Positions 10,101 through 16,123 of a stretch of 64,000 nucleotides of DNA are shown here, piece by piece. Source of the stretch: Candidatus Latescibacterota bacterium (GTDB lineage Bacteria > Latescibacterota > UBA2968). The position numbers and the translations under genes are program-made. Where the stretch lies: contig JAJEDY010000043.1 of NCBI GenBank assembly GCA_022821275.1, positions 1-64,000 on the forward strand. The letters run 5' to 3'. The notes below the pieces were generated by a model, which was not told where the DNA came from, did no database searches, and saw only the letters and a list, made by a program, of their open reading frames with translations. The stretch's first letter is position 1. Every line of letters begins with the position of its first letter.

Positions 10101-11364
10101 TATCTGTGATGGTCAGTATCGCTTCATCCATTTGGTCGCCAATAGTAGCTTCAAATACAATATTTTCGTTTTCAATATCAGTGTCTTCTACTGGCGTTAA
10201 AACAATGCTGGTAGTCCCCGCGAGGGTCGTAGCACTACCATCCCCAGTGACAGTAATAGACACTGGTAATCCTGGAGTGACTGAATAATCCCCAGCTTCT
10301 GCAGTCATACTTTTAACATCCACCATCACCATCCGGGTCTCACCCGTCGGAAGTGCTGACTCAAATACGACACTCACTCCTAACGTCACAGCAGTCGCAC
10401 CAGCATCATCATCAAAAGTGGCTACGGCGATAGGGGGATCAGCATCACTACCTGCAGTACCATTGAGACTGAGCGTGACGCTTGTTGTACTAATGTCTAC
10501 ATCTGAGATGGCCAGTATCGCTTCATCTGTTGCGGCACTGTTGGCAACAGTAGCTTTCAATACAACCGCTTCATCATCAAAATCACTATCTGTTACTGGC
10601 GTGAAAGCAATGCTGGTAGTCCCCACAAGGGGATTAGTACTACCATCCCCAGTGACAGTAATAGACACTGGTAATCCTGGAGTGGTTGAATAATCCCCAG
10701 CTTCTGCGGTAGTACCCATACTTTCAACACCCACCATCACCATCCGGGTCTCACCCGTCGGAAGTGCTGACTCAAAGTTGACAGATACTCCTATCACCAG
10801 AGAACCAGGACCAGCATTATCAGCAAAAGTGGCTACGGCGACAGGGGGATCAGCATCACTACCTGCAGTATCATTGAGACTGAGCGTGACGCTTGTTACA
10901 CTAACCTCTGAATCTTCGAGGGTCAATGTCACGCCTTCACTCGTTTGGTCGCCAATAGTGGCTTCCAATACAATATTTTCGTTGTCAGTATCAGTGTCTG
11001 CTACTGGCGTGAAAACAACGGTGCCATTTCCAGTGGCTGTAGTAGTACCATCCCCAGTAACAGGAATAGACAGTGGGAATGCTGGAATGGCTGAATAATC
11101 CCCAGCTTCTGCGGTAGTACCCTCACTTTTAACACCCACCATCACCATCTGGGTCATACCTGTTGCAAGAGGATCATCAAAAGTAACACTTACACTTACC
11201 GCCAAAACAGTGGTACCAACATCATCAGCTATGGCAGCAGGTGTGGCACTACCATTGATATTAAGCGTGACGGCGGTAGGGTCTTGCGCAAAACTATCTG
11301 GCACCCCTATCCCAAGCGTGAGCAATAGAGCCGCCAAAAAGCCAATTGTTTTGTGAAAATTCAT
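4159..11364 (-). CDS. Giant repetitive secreted protein (Calx-beta-like repeats, dockerin- and cohesin-like domains, sorting tail)
   Basis: 2401 residues with a signal peptide (1-26). The N-terminal third is built of about four units of roughly 130 residues (NGTAGSDADPPIAVATF ... VSITVTGDGS) and then three to four Calx-beta-like units (SLTEG.AFSGMVTVTVN ... SVEIAEGATSGTA ... DETITITGM). A long beta-rich middle follows, then a dockerin-like pair (DMTVGVDDFLALVAAFG, ADVNDDGMVDVADFLEFI), a cohesin-like domain, and the FlgD/Por-type tail (QNFPNPFNPDTTI). Calx-beta repeats usually bind calcium and are common in adhesins; an adhesive or scaffolding role is inferred. The DNA repeats are close to identical, so unit number may vary between strains. 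Stop TAA is 70 bases upstream of the next gene's start. Confidence 0.85.
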   Translation of the reverse strand: MNFHKTIGFLAALLLTLGIGVPDSFAQDPTAVTLNINGSATPAAIADDVGTTVLAVSVSVTFDDPLATGMTQMVMVGVKSEGTTAEAGDYSAIPAFPLSIPVTGDGTTTATGNGTVVFTPVADTDTDNENIVLEATIGDQTSEGVTLTLEDSEVSVTSVTLSLNDTAGSDADPPVAVATFADNAGPGSLVIGVSVNFESALPTGETRMVMVGVESMGTTAEAGDYSTTPGLPVSITVTGDGSTNPLVGTTSIAFTPVTDSDFDDEAVVLKATVANSAATDEAILAISDVDISTTSVTLSLNGTAGSDADPPIAVATFDDDAGATAVTLGVSVVFESALPTGETRMVMVDVKSMTAEAGDYSVTPGLPVSITVTGDGSATTLAGTTSIVLTPVEDTDIENENIVFEATIGDQMDEAILTITDTDNSATAVTLSLNGTAGSDADPPIAAVTFADNIGATIVTVSVSVTFGEALDSDEKRTVMVGVKSDDDAKYSTTPPLPVSITVTGDGSAVTYTESTNIVLTPARDTDSDAEDLVFEATIGDQMDEAILQITDSGVDPDPVQEAVTSVALSPAMLSLTEGMAFSGMVTVTVNVAGGGLAQTVSVDLTTDGAALADLGITSPVSVEIAEGATSGTATVSINYTPPEDDDNFTDETITITGMAGAVGGDDNTATLTVADNDMGPITSIVFDPAMLSLTEGEAFSGMVTVTVNANAGPAQTLSVELSSSMPLPLGTINSPVSVEIAEGATSGTAEVSISYMPPEDDDNSADETITITGMAGGQSGTLALNIADNDMGAVTGIALSSATLDLTEGTAFSGMVTVTVNVEAGAAQTVSVDLSADGAALADLGITTPVSVEIAKGATSGMAEVSISYTPPTDADLDDETITITGMGGGQSGTVTLNVDDTTVSMGDITVSTSLESIRENSRTRNVVVTATLPAAPGAGNTVMVDVMVTGGAAPVSTQISIAGTATSGTATVAITPVNDDVFTTRSFTVTGSVTGYTSGTATIGIVDDDVSMGTLSVSSAPPSLTKGSGAQSVKLTIHVVGQTDTPEGTTVAVNLSTDAGTLSANVVTVTLGKHPDQNPDTYRTQSNDGPGPGDPGISTLTLTADEVAAGGTVNITASAEMYDSGTRAIPIRDRDGVDVQGYRLVVIKPAAAGGWAIDANHQVEVNVMRVGSVAYPWTDFESIKVSVRDTAHADHVIDAVTAADFNDENGTITFTESGSRGDVVWKGNDTILFRIQIHAHNNDDPSSNGQYLGAYVTAEFNVGGTTTTLSNRDSDKSVYPSNPTLVDEANRYVGDGKLFKVDNLKPSNAAIAGVNVTNADGEPLTAAKVGDEVRVAIAVKGDVLFRESGMRAQIQTQDGQGTYRGRTYTTGQVAQITKTINFTAAQVISAADDSLRASWKITEGFFTYKTDDFVDFIGPRGTVFEADNTRGRVLVAVKDQAGNWSGSNVTTFDADSRPPKVSILYPSANPDSIYEHTHPLRFSGAVESIVEGQNVDMHLNPLAIVVDEDLSALKVFAVGADTLDIFGQIPSNIIGDSTAVYDTSTLNSTEKDDDGNFKPSSGNRAGTTIDLAVLATDLLGNTTKVTISGVTHDASPPVVTDWFPKNSLLPDGQINDATPPIFTLSEDVDSIAVRFEGSDGSEVAKQRGGVTTKGEESIDFSGALTDDISYDMTIFVRDLAGNVYITPADSSSNMLFNAQFDNPVANRYKISTGTDSVIAGQANILTIQAEDHDAGSNTTRNALTYKNAVRISAWDANGGAAESVWFEGAGVDDDADNPDGEAMLSAADWKIGKRSVTVKSNMAVGSIKVLVQHLNSGQDGTSVVGFDSSINVYVGAADFAAFDITAWEAGAEGAVQDIWGDYTLRVVPVDRHGNPSVRAFGADYDSLDVLDTRVGDSGAFEYKNGIDVEIIGVPSIEDFALLILSIGKEGANYDLVAPDNRRTQTVQVRVVNTALKEGDSRSQNIRSSAKFDIAAPLTPVLTLWVPGSDDDEAGNDVVIPADGDVTVTVAAEGFKAGSMVTFTKDGTALDAMEANDDGTAALMIMMSEAGSVTVSATDGRYSTDELTVVFVDTPPEPARKSYADADGNPVYLISDADMTVGVDDFLALVAAFGSSDGDDNYNAQADVNDDGMVDVADFLEFITSFGRTAVGPATKPLVLAPGINENAEFSLSLGSERVVAGEMVAVDVSLANVAALMGYGFALNYETDKFEFVSVAPADEDLLKSTGGETLFHHVVADGQVTVANGLYNGTAVSGGGGVVQFVFRVLREFEDNARFEIADGVVFDPSQLSNPAVVAGVLELQSTPREFALHQNFPNPFNPDTTIKYDLAESADVTLQIYNVLGQVVRTLVVSEAQNAGRYQIRWNGMDDRGVPVSSGIYFYQISADGKFSDVRKLMLLK
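8890..9700 (-). repeat. Tandem coding repeats, about 340-354 bp period
   Basis: The same string TTGACCGTCACGGTTACCAT recurs near 8899, 9238 and 9592, with matching flanks (AGTCAA..AGC, CTTCCGCAATTTCCACAG). These are direct repeats inside the giant surface-protein gene, each coding for one Calx-beta-like unit. Confidence 0.9.
9840..11190 (-). repeat. Tandem coding repeats, about 395 bp period
   Basis: CCCAGTGACAGTAATAGACA recurs near 9850, 10245 and 10642, with a diverged copy near 11056; CATTGAGACTGAGCGTGACG recurs near 10064, 10460 and 10872. Each unit codes for one of the N-terminal beta repeats of the same giant protein. Confidence 0.88.
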
Positions 11365-11442
11365 CCTATCGACCTCCTAAAAAATGTAGGATCGAGTAAA
11401 TGATTATTTACGAACGTTTTGAATCTACTGCGGTAAACTACA

Positions 11443-11468
11443 GGGCAACCACAAGGGATTGCCCCTAC
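11443..11468. repeat. Palindromic repeat, CCCCTAC family
   Basis: GGGCAACC ... GGATTGCCC then CTAC: imperfect stem with the same CCCCTAC edge as the other family members. A sister copy with stem GTCGGGTTT/AAACCCGAC lies at 11549-11573. Confidence 0.7.
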
Positions 11469-11913
11469 TTCTCGTTCCTCGCGTTGTTTAAGACCTGGCC
11501 CCAGAACAGGGTGAGAACCACGACCTTTGCGGAGCAACGGAGAAATTTGTCGGGTTTGAAACCCGACCCTACCAGATTCCAAATTTATATCCCTCCCTTC
11601 AACAGATTTGTTTTCATTTTTTCAAATTCCTTATCTAACAACAAGTTACGTAACAACTTATGAACTCGCCATTTTATTCGAGTACCTCCTTCCAAAAACA
11701 GCCTAACACACACCAATGCAACATCCTCACAATCGCGTTGAGGAGCAATGCGTTAGGAAAAAACAATACCCCTTCTGTTTTGTTTAACGTTTGGTTCATG
11801 GGAACTGCTCCACTATAAATACATAACGGGCTAATTATATGCAATCAAAAACATAGTGTCAAGCGTTTTTTGTATCATAATGATACGATAATAAAAAAGA
11901 AACGCAAATACAA

Positions 11914-12050
11914 TCAGAATCAGGATTTACAGGATTAAAGGATGAACAGGATAAAGGCAAAGGCGAAAGGCATCCGAAGATGACGCAGATGAAACGGATG
12001 AAGGCAAAGGCAAAACCTCTGGATCGCGGCTAACAACACGCCGCGATGAC
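11914..12050. repeat. Mosaic intergenic repeat (families A and B)
   Basis: Starts with CAGGATTTACAGGATTAAAG and GATGAACAGG (family A), passes through an AGGCAAAGGCGAAAGGC spacer, and ends with the family B palindrome CTGGATCGCGG ... CCGCGATGAC. The same order A, spacer, B is seen at 14611, 29989, 37188 and 49702. A further partial copy, GGATCGCACGGGACGGCACA, follows at about 12071. Confidence 0.85.
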
Positions 12051-12125
12051 GAACAAAAGCGAAATCTCCTGGATCGCACGGGACGGCACAGGGTCTTTGG
12101 CGGTATCTGAACCTGTTTTGTTAAA

Positions 12126-12677
12126 TTAGAACACATCTGCAAGTGGCAATTGCCACCCGGGCACGACATCTTCCCCGTCAATAGTGTCGCCTTCTGTGAG
12201 AATGCGAACATCATCGAACGCGCGATAGATGGTCGCCGTGCGCGTTTTGGGATTGAGAACAATAACCATCTTCGCACCTGCCCGCAACCAATCAAGGGCC
12301 TTGTCTTCCACTTCGACAGCGCGATCATTTGGCGAAATGACTTCAACGGCGAGGTCGGGGGCACCGGGAAAGAACCCTTCTTCTTCGTCTGTGGCATCTG
12401 CGCGTGCTCGCGACACAAAACTCGCATCGGGTGCGCGCACCGTATCCGGATCGGTCCAAATTAAAAACCCCGTCTCGGCAGCATAGATTTCACCGAGATT
12501 ATTATTGTTCACAAATGATTCGAGACGGCTACAGATTGTCGCTGCAATTCGTCCGTGTTGTCTGCCTGCTGGAGCCATCTGGCGCAATTCTCCCTTTATG
12601 AGTTCATAGCGATAGCCATTGTGCGGCATCACCAGAAGCTCATCGGCTGTCATGGTGGCAACGGTTTGTAGGGCCAT
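12126..12677 (-). CDS. Uma2 family (DUF820) PD-(D/E)XK endonuclease
   Basis: 183 residues, the usual Uma2 length. Typical family order: MTADELLVMP opening with YELIKGEL, then GRIAATI, then VRAPDASFVS, PDLAVEVISPND, KALDWLRAGAKMVIVLNP and a WQLPLADVF end. The D in VRAPD, the E in AVEVI and the K in the KALDWL helix match the presumed restriction-fold catalytic triad. These proteins are abundant in cyanobacteria, Planctomycetes and FCB relatives; their biological role is not settled (mobile-element or housekeeping nuclease). It stands alone between repeats. Confidence 0.85.
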   Translation of the reverse strand: MALQTVATMTADELLVMPHNGYRYELIKGELRQMAPAGRQHGRIAATICSRLESFVNNNNLGEIYAAETGFLIWTDPDTVRAPDASFVSRARADATDEEEGFFPGAPDLAVEVISPNDRAVEVEDKALDWLRAGAKMVIVLNPKTRTATIYRAFDDVRILTEGDTIDGEDVVPGWQLPLADVF

Positions 12678-12737
12678 ACCTGAACCTGTTGTGTTTGGGG
12701 AAAAATAATGGTTGACTTACGGGATAGCGAAAAATCT

Positions 12738-12775
12738 TCTGGATCGCACGGGACGGCACAGGGGCCATCCCCCAC
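12738..12775. repeat. Partial family B/D mosaic repeat
   Basis: CTGGATCGCACGGGACGGCA then CAGGGGCCATCCCCCA, a hybrid of the CTGGATCGC family and the GGGACGGC palindrome, placed between the Uma2 and DUF151 genes. Confidence 0.65.
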
Positions 12776-12790
12776 ATTATAACAATGCGA

Positions 12791-13414
12791 TCATTTTTCG
12801 ATGCTGTGTTCGAGCCGGCCGATCTCGTCGCGCAGCCTGGCGGCTTCTTCGTACTCTTCCAGCTCGACCGCCTCTTGCAAACGCGCCTTGAGCGCGACCA
12901 CCTGTTGTGCCACCTGGCCGAGCGCCTCTGAGGCATCTTCTTCTACCGCCTCTACAATCGCGGCAATCTCCTCATCGTCCGCATCGCTCTCAACGGGCAA
13001 CCGGGGATCTTCTCCCGCAATTGACAGCCCCGCCTCCTCAATCACCTGATCCGCCACAAAAACCGGGGCATTGACGCGCAACGCCAGTGCCAGCGCATCG
13101 CTCGGACGCGAATCAATAATAATCGTCTCGCCATCGCGCAGGAGTTTAATCTCGGCAAAAAACGTCTCGTCCTTCAATGCACTGACCAGCACCTGCTCGA
13201 CCTGTACATTGAACCCATCCATAATCGCACACAACAAATCATACGCAATGGGACGCGGCGGCAACTCATCGTGAAGCGCCAGAGAAATCGCAGCCGCCTC
13301 AAAATTGCCAATCGCAATCGGCAAAAAGACCTTCTGGCCCTCATCCTTTAACCAGACCAGCGGATTGTTGCTATTGGGCTCGAGCTGCACGGCGATGACT
13401 TCCATTTTTGTCAT
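12791..13414 (-). CDS. Bifunctional nuclease family protein (DUF151) with C-terminal UVR motif
   Basis: 207 residues. The N-terminal DUF151 domain (about 1-140) has the family signature VFLPIAIGNFEAAAI ... SRPSDALALALR..APVFVA. It is joined to a C-terminal helical UvrB/UvrC-type motif (EAVELEEYEEAARLRDEI, about 180-203). This combination is common in thermophiles and FCB bacteria; an Arabidopsis homologue has DNase and RNase activity, so a nuclease role is inferred. An acidic linker joins the domains. The start ATG has an AAAGGA site about nine bases upstream. Confidence 0.87.
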   Translation of the reverse strand: MTKMEVIAVQLEPNSNNPLVWLKDEGQKVFLPIAIGNFEAAAISLALHDELPPRPIAYDLLCAIMDGFNVQVEQVLVSALKDETFFAEIKLLRDGETIIIDSRPSDALALALRVNAPVFVADQVIEEAGLSIAGEDPRLPVESDADDEEIAAIVEAVEEDASEALGQVAQQVVALKARLQEAVELEEYEEAARLRDEIGRLEHSIEK

Positions 13415-13433
13415 GTGAGAGATCCTTTTAATT

Positions 13434-13466
13434 AGGGGCTGGGGGTTAGGGGCTGGGGGTTAGTTG
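13434..13466. repeat. Short tandem repeat GGGGCTGGGGGTTA
   Basis: Two tandem copies of a 15-base unit GGGGCTGGGGGTTAG fill the gap between the DUF151 gene and the Phd-like gene. G-rich and possibly able to form a quadruplex; no function is shown. Confidence 0.7.
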
Positions 13467-13750
13467 GGAAGCACGTCCAGCCCAACCTCTCGGCGCAAGT
13501 CGTCAATGGATTGAGCGGGTTCGGTACCGGCTTTGGCTCGGTTTAGCGCTGTTGCCAGTCGTTCTGCATTTTTGGGTGAACTGAGAAGATGAGCGGTTTC
13601 TATGAGGCTGGAAAGCTCGGACGCAGAAATCAAAGCGACATCTTCGTGTCCTCGACGGGTGATAATGACGTAATCATTGTCATTCGTCACATCTTTGCAA
13701 AGACTGGCGAGCCTGGCGCGTGCCTGAGTACAGGTAAATATCTTAGTCAT
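13460..13750 (-). CDS. Phd/YefM-type antitoxin-like protein, no partner toxin nearby
   Basis: 96 residues. The N-terminal half matches the Phd/YefM fold (MTKIFTCTQARARLASLC ... DYVIITRRGHEDVALISASEL...LIET), the usual DNA-binding and dimer part; the C-terminal part would bind a toxin. No RelE, Doc or PIN gene follows, only a GGGGCTGGGGGTTAG tandem repeat, so it is an orphan. I chose this ATG because an upstream leader with AGGACATT is shared with the UPF0175 gene, and upstream codons are made of repeat DNA. Confidence 0.75.
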   Translation of the reverse strand: MTKIFTCTQARARLASLCKDVTNDNDYVIITRRGHEDVALISASELSSLIETAHLLSSPKNAERLATALNRAKAGTEPAQSIDDLRREVGLDVLPN

Positions 13751-13786
13751 GTATAATGTCCTGATGTGTAAAGCGATCTGCGGGCA
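13751..13786 (-). promoter_or_regulatory. Leader shared with the UPF0175 gene
   Basis: On the minus strand GCAGATCGCTTTACACATCA then GGACATTATAC precede the ATG. Almost the same bases precede the UPF0175 start at 14534-14569. The ribosome site is AGGACA. Confidence 0.55.
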
Positions 13787-13798
13787 GCGAAAAACTTT

Positions 13799-13830
13799 CT
13801 GGATCGCGGCTACAACCCTGCCGCGATGAC
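13799..13830. repeat. Family B palindrome CTGGATCGCGG...CCGCGATGAC
   Basis: Stem ATCGCGG/CCGCGAT around CTACAACCCTG. It lies between the Phd-like gene and hicB. Confidence 0.8.
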
Positions 13831-13844
13831 AAAGACGCGAAGGG

Positions 13845-14060
13845 TCAGGCAATTCTTAGCATCTCGGGTGTTGGCAGTGGTTTGTGGTCTCGCTCGTATA
13901 ATTCAATGGTATCTTCGACAATGCGACACAGTTCCGAGAACACCTCTTGTTCGTCATCGCCGTGACATCCACCATAAAAGAGTCCCGGACATCTTCCAAC
14001 ATAGCACTGATCCTCTTCAGACCAGGCTACTATTTTTATGTAACGGGCACTTTTTTTCAT
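13845..14060 (-). CDS. hicB: HicB-type antitoxin
   Basis: 71 residues. Partial RNase-H-like HicB fold: IKIVAWSEEDQCYVGRCPGL followed by GCHGDDEQEVFSELCRIVEDTIEL, the standard pattern of small HicB antitoxins. It neutralises the HicA mRNA interferase and usually represses the operon. It lies downstream of hicA with the ATGA overlap at 14057-14060, so the two are translated together. No separate C-terminal DNA-binding domain is present, as is common in short HicB forms. Confidence 0.85.
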   Translation of the reverse strand: MKKSARYIKIVAWSEEDQCYVGRCPGLFYGGCHGDDEQEVFSELCRIVEDTIELYERDHKPLPTPEMLRIA

Positions 14061-14254
14061 CTTTTTGATACCTCAATAGCCACCTTGACATCTTTCTCTT
14101 GATAGTGTTTTGCATCATCGCCAAGTTGGCCGGAAAGGATCACCGATTTAGAAACTTTGGAATGAACAAATTTTCTATGACTTCCTCTTCCGCCACGATT
14201 TACAAACCCAGCAGCCTCAAGATCTTTGATGAGTTCCCTAATTTTACATGGCAT
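14057..14254 (-). CDS. hicA: HicA mRNA interferase toxin
   Basis: 65 residues, normal HicA length. Double-stranded-RNA-binding-like fold with IRELIKDLEAAGF, then GGRGSHRKFVHS in which His26 is the catalytic residue of HicA RNases, and a late SGQLGDDAKHY segment. Intact frame and key histidine, so this is the one toxin-antitoxin pair in the window that looks functional. Confidence 0.85.
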   Translation of the reverse strand: MPCKIRELIKDLEAAGFVNRGGRGSHRKFVHSKVSKSVILSGQLGDDAKHYQEKDVKVAIEVSKR

Positions 14255-14263
14255 AGAAAAAAT

Positions 14264-14533
14264 TTAATCCTGCACTATCTCTTCCTGAACCTGGGTTTTA
14301 CTCCAACGAGGTTGGATTCCAACAATCCGAGCCTGATGTACCATTTCCTGCTCTGTTAGATCGGCGAGTTCTGCTGCTCTGCCAATTGATATAAGTCCCC
14401 GCTGGTAGAGCAACAGGGCCTCCTGAATTTTGACCTGAGACAACCCGAGCAACAGAAGCTCTCCTAACCGATCTTTATAGGCTTCCAACTCCGCCATTTT
14501 TTGATCGGGAATTTCGACTGATGTTTTTGCCAT
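14264..14533 (-). CDS. UPF0175 family protein (antitoxin-like)
   Basis: 89 residues, typical UPF0175: an amphipathic N-terminal part, then a helix-turn-helix-like ALLLYQRGLISIGRAAELADLTEQEMV with IGIQPRW at the end. The family commonly pairs with a DUF3368 PIN-type toxin, but none is adjacent here; hicA starts just after it. The ATG at 14533 is preferred over an upstream one because the AGGACATTAT leader precedes it. Confidence 0.82.
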   Translation of the reverse strand: MAKTSVEIPDQKMAELEAYKDRLGELLLLGLSQVKIQEALLLYQRGLISIGRAAELADLTEQEMVHQARIVGIQPRWSKTQVQEEIVQD

Positions 14534-14543
14534 ATAATGTCCT

Positions 14544-14572
14544 GATATATAAAGCGATCTGCGGACAGTCAA
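14544..14572 (-). promoter_or_regulatory. Possible sigma-70 promoter for UPF0175-hicAB
   Basis: TTGACT, a 17-base spacer and TATATC on the minus strand, just upstream of the UPF0175 ATG. The -10 match is moderate. Confidence 0.4.
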
Positions 14573-14610
14573 AAACAATATAGAAGGATAGAGAGGGGAA
14601 AAGCAAGCGG

Positions 14611-14734
14611 AATCAGGATGTGCAAGATGAAAGGATGAACAGGATGAAAATCAAAACCACAAACAAAACCAGAACCTTCTGGATCGCGGCTACAACCCTG
14701 CCGCGATGACGGGCGAGGCATGCCTCGCCCCTAC
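14611..14734. repeat. Mosaic intergenic repeat (families A, B and D)
   Basis: AATCAGGATG...GGATGAACAGGATGAAAA, then CTGGATCGCGG...CCGCGATGAC, then GGGCGAGGCATGCCTCGCCC with CTAC. After it comes a TTCACACTTC-type low-complexity stretch to about 14800. This fills most of the gap between UPF0175 and the formylglycine-generating enzyme. Confidence 0.85.
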
Positions 14735-14805
14735 AACAATTTGTCTCACCCTTCACACTTCCTACTTCACACTTCTCCCTTCACTCTTCACACTTCTCCC
14801 CCCTC

Positions 14806-14834
14806 TTGACAGCCCGCGCGTCGCAGTGTATCAT
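14806..14834 (+). promoter_or_regulatory. Sigma-70-type promoter of the formylglycine-generating enzyme gene
   Basis: TTGACA, exactly 17 bases, then TATCAT, about 46 bases ahead of the ATG, which itself has an AGGAG ribosome site. Confidence 0.65.
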
Positions 14835-14880
14835 TTTATAATAAAGAACTCACGCAACCCATAATCTCAGGAGAAACACT

Positions 14881-15822
14881 ATGTCCTCCCCCTGCTGCGG
14901 TGCGAGCAGACCCGTCTCATCCAAACGCAAAAAAACGCGCAAACAAAAAAACAGGCGCAGAAGTGATACCTCCCTCAAAGGCATGGTCCGCCTCTCGGGC
15001 GGCACCTTTCTCATGGGCACAGATGGCGACGAAGGCTTTGCAGAAGACGGCGAAGGACCCATGCGCGAAGTCACCGTCGATCCCTTTTACCTCGACGAAT
15101 GCGCCGTCACCAACGCCGACTTTGCCAAATTCGTCCGCGCAACCGCGTACAAAACCGAAGCCGAACGCTTTGGCTGGTCCTTTGTCTTCCACCTCTTTGT
15201 CCCCCCAACCATTGCATCGCACATCTCGCAAACCGTCGTCGATACCCCCTGGTGGTGGGCGGTTGACGGCGCGTGCTGGCACCGCCCCGAAGGACCCGGC
15301 ACAAATGTCAACAACCGCTGGCACCACCCCGCCATCCACATCTCGTGGAACGACGCGGTCGCCTATTGCAACTGGGTGGGCAAACGCCTGCCCACAGAAG
15401 CCGAATGGGAATATGCCGCACGGGGCGGCTTAAACAGCATGCGCTACCCCTGGGGAGACGACCTCGAACCCAACGGCAAACACATGTGCAACATCTGGCA
15501 GGGCACATTCCCCGAACAAAACACCCGGGCAGACGGGTACATCGGCACCGCACCCGTCACCTCCTTCCCCCCCAACGACTACGGCATCTACAACATCTCG
15601 GGCAACGTCTGGGAATGGTGCAGCGACTGGTTCAGCCCGCAATTCCACCTCAAAAGCACCGCAAAGAACCCCACGGGACCCAACATCGGACAGGCAAAAA
15701 GCATGCGCGGCGGCTCCTATTTGTGCCACGACTCCTACTGCAACCGGTACCGCGTGGCTGCCCGCAGCGCAAACACGCCGGACAGCTCCACGGGAAATTT
15801 GGGATTTCGGTGTGCGCGATAA
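14881..15822 (+). CDS. Formylglycine-generating enzyme (FGE/SUMF1 type)
   Basis: 313 residues. FGE-sulfatase domain: MVRLSGGTFLMGTD, HPAIHISWNDAVAYCNWVGKRLPTEAEWEYAARGG, YGIYNISGNVWEWCSDWF and MRGGSYLCHDSYC. Cys282 and Cys287 have the five-residue spacing of the two active-site cysteines of true FGEs, which separates it from the many SUMF1-fold proteins without catalysis. It would oxidise a cysteine in the CxPxR motif of sulfatases to formylglycine, using copper and oxygen. An N-terminal CCGASRP and a basic linker (12-30) precede the domain. No sulfatase gene is in the window. Own promoter and AGGAG ribosome site. Confidence 0.9.
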   Translation: MSSPCCGASRPVSSKRKKTRKQKNRRRSDTSLKGMVRLSGGTFLMGTDGDEGFAEDGEGPMREVTVDPFYLDECAVTNADFAKFVRATAYKTEAERFGWSFVFHLFVPPTIASHISQTVVDTPWWWAVDGACWHRPEGPGTNVNNRWHHPAIHISWNDAVAYCNWVGKRLPTEAEWEYAARGGLNSMRYPWGDDLEPNGKHMCNIWQGTFPEQNTRADGYIGTAPVTSFPPNDYGIYNISGNVWEWCSDWFSPQFHLKSTAKNPTGPNIGQAKSMRGGSYLCHDSYCNRYRVAARSANTPDSSTGNLGFRCAR

Positions 15823-15830
15823 AGGCAAAA

Positions 15831-15950
15831 GTCTGAATCAGGATTTACAGGATGAACAGGATAAAGGCAAAGGCGAAAGGCAAAAACCGTCTGAATCGCG
15901 GATTAAGCAGATGACACAGAAGGACGCGGATGAAAGGCGAAAGGCAACAG
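15831..15950. repeat. Family A mosaic repeat
   Basis: GTCTGAATCAGGATTTACAG then GATGAACAGG, AGGCAAAGGCGAAAGGC, and a second AATCGCGGATT-type arm. It starts 8 bases after the FGE stop. Confidence 0.75.
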
Positions 15951-16012
15951 CAAAAACCAAGATTAAAACCTTGATGACAGCACGATAGGAATGACAGTTG
16001 CATATAGGGCAT

Positions 16013-16044
16013 AAAAAAACGGAAGACGCGAAAACGTCCTCCGT
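16013..16044 (-). terminator. Intrinsic terminator after the rpsF-rpsR-rplI run
   Basis: Minus-strand stem ACGGAGGACG / CGTCTTCCGT (one G-U pair) with a short loop, followed by a run of seven T. About 75 bases past the rplI stop. On the plus strand the tail is weak, so it probably serves the minus-strand operon. Confidence 0.75.
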
Positions 16045-16096
16045 TTCTTATTATCGGGTGGGCAACCAGCCCCCAGTCTCCAGTCCCTATAACGAC

Positions 16097-16123
16097 GGGC
16101 GGGCACGGGGGCACCGCCCCTAC
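16097..16123. repeat. GTAGGGGC-family palindrome supplying the rplI stop
   Basis: GGGCGG...CACCGCCC with CTAC. On the minus strand the TAG of its GTAGGGGC edge is the stop codon of rplI. Confidence 0.8.

Larger units (their letters stand above)
11365..12125. other. Gene-free stretch with repeats and AT-rich upstream region
   Basis: No convincing gene on either strand. It holds the 5' region of the giant surface-protein gene (minus strand), two short palindromes ending in CCCTAC (11443-11468 and 11549-11573), an AT-rich segment around 11620-11900 with a perfect palindrome GTATCATAATGATAC at 11872-11886, and a mosaic repeat from 11914 to about 12095. Confidence 0.7.
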
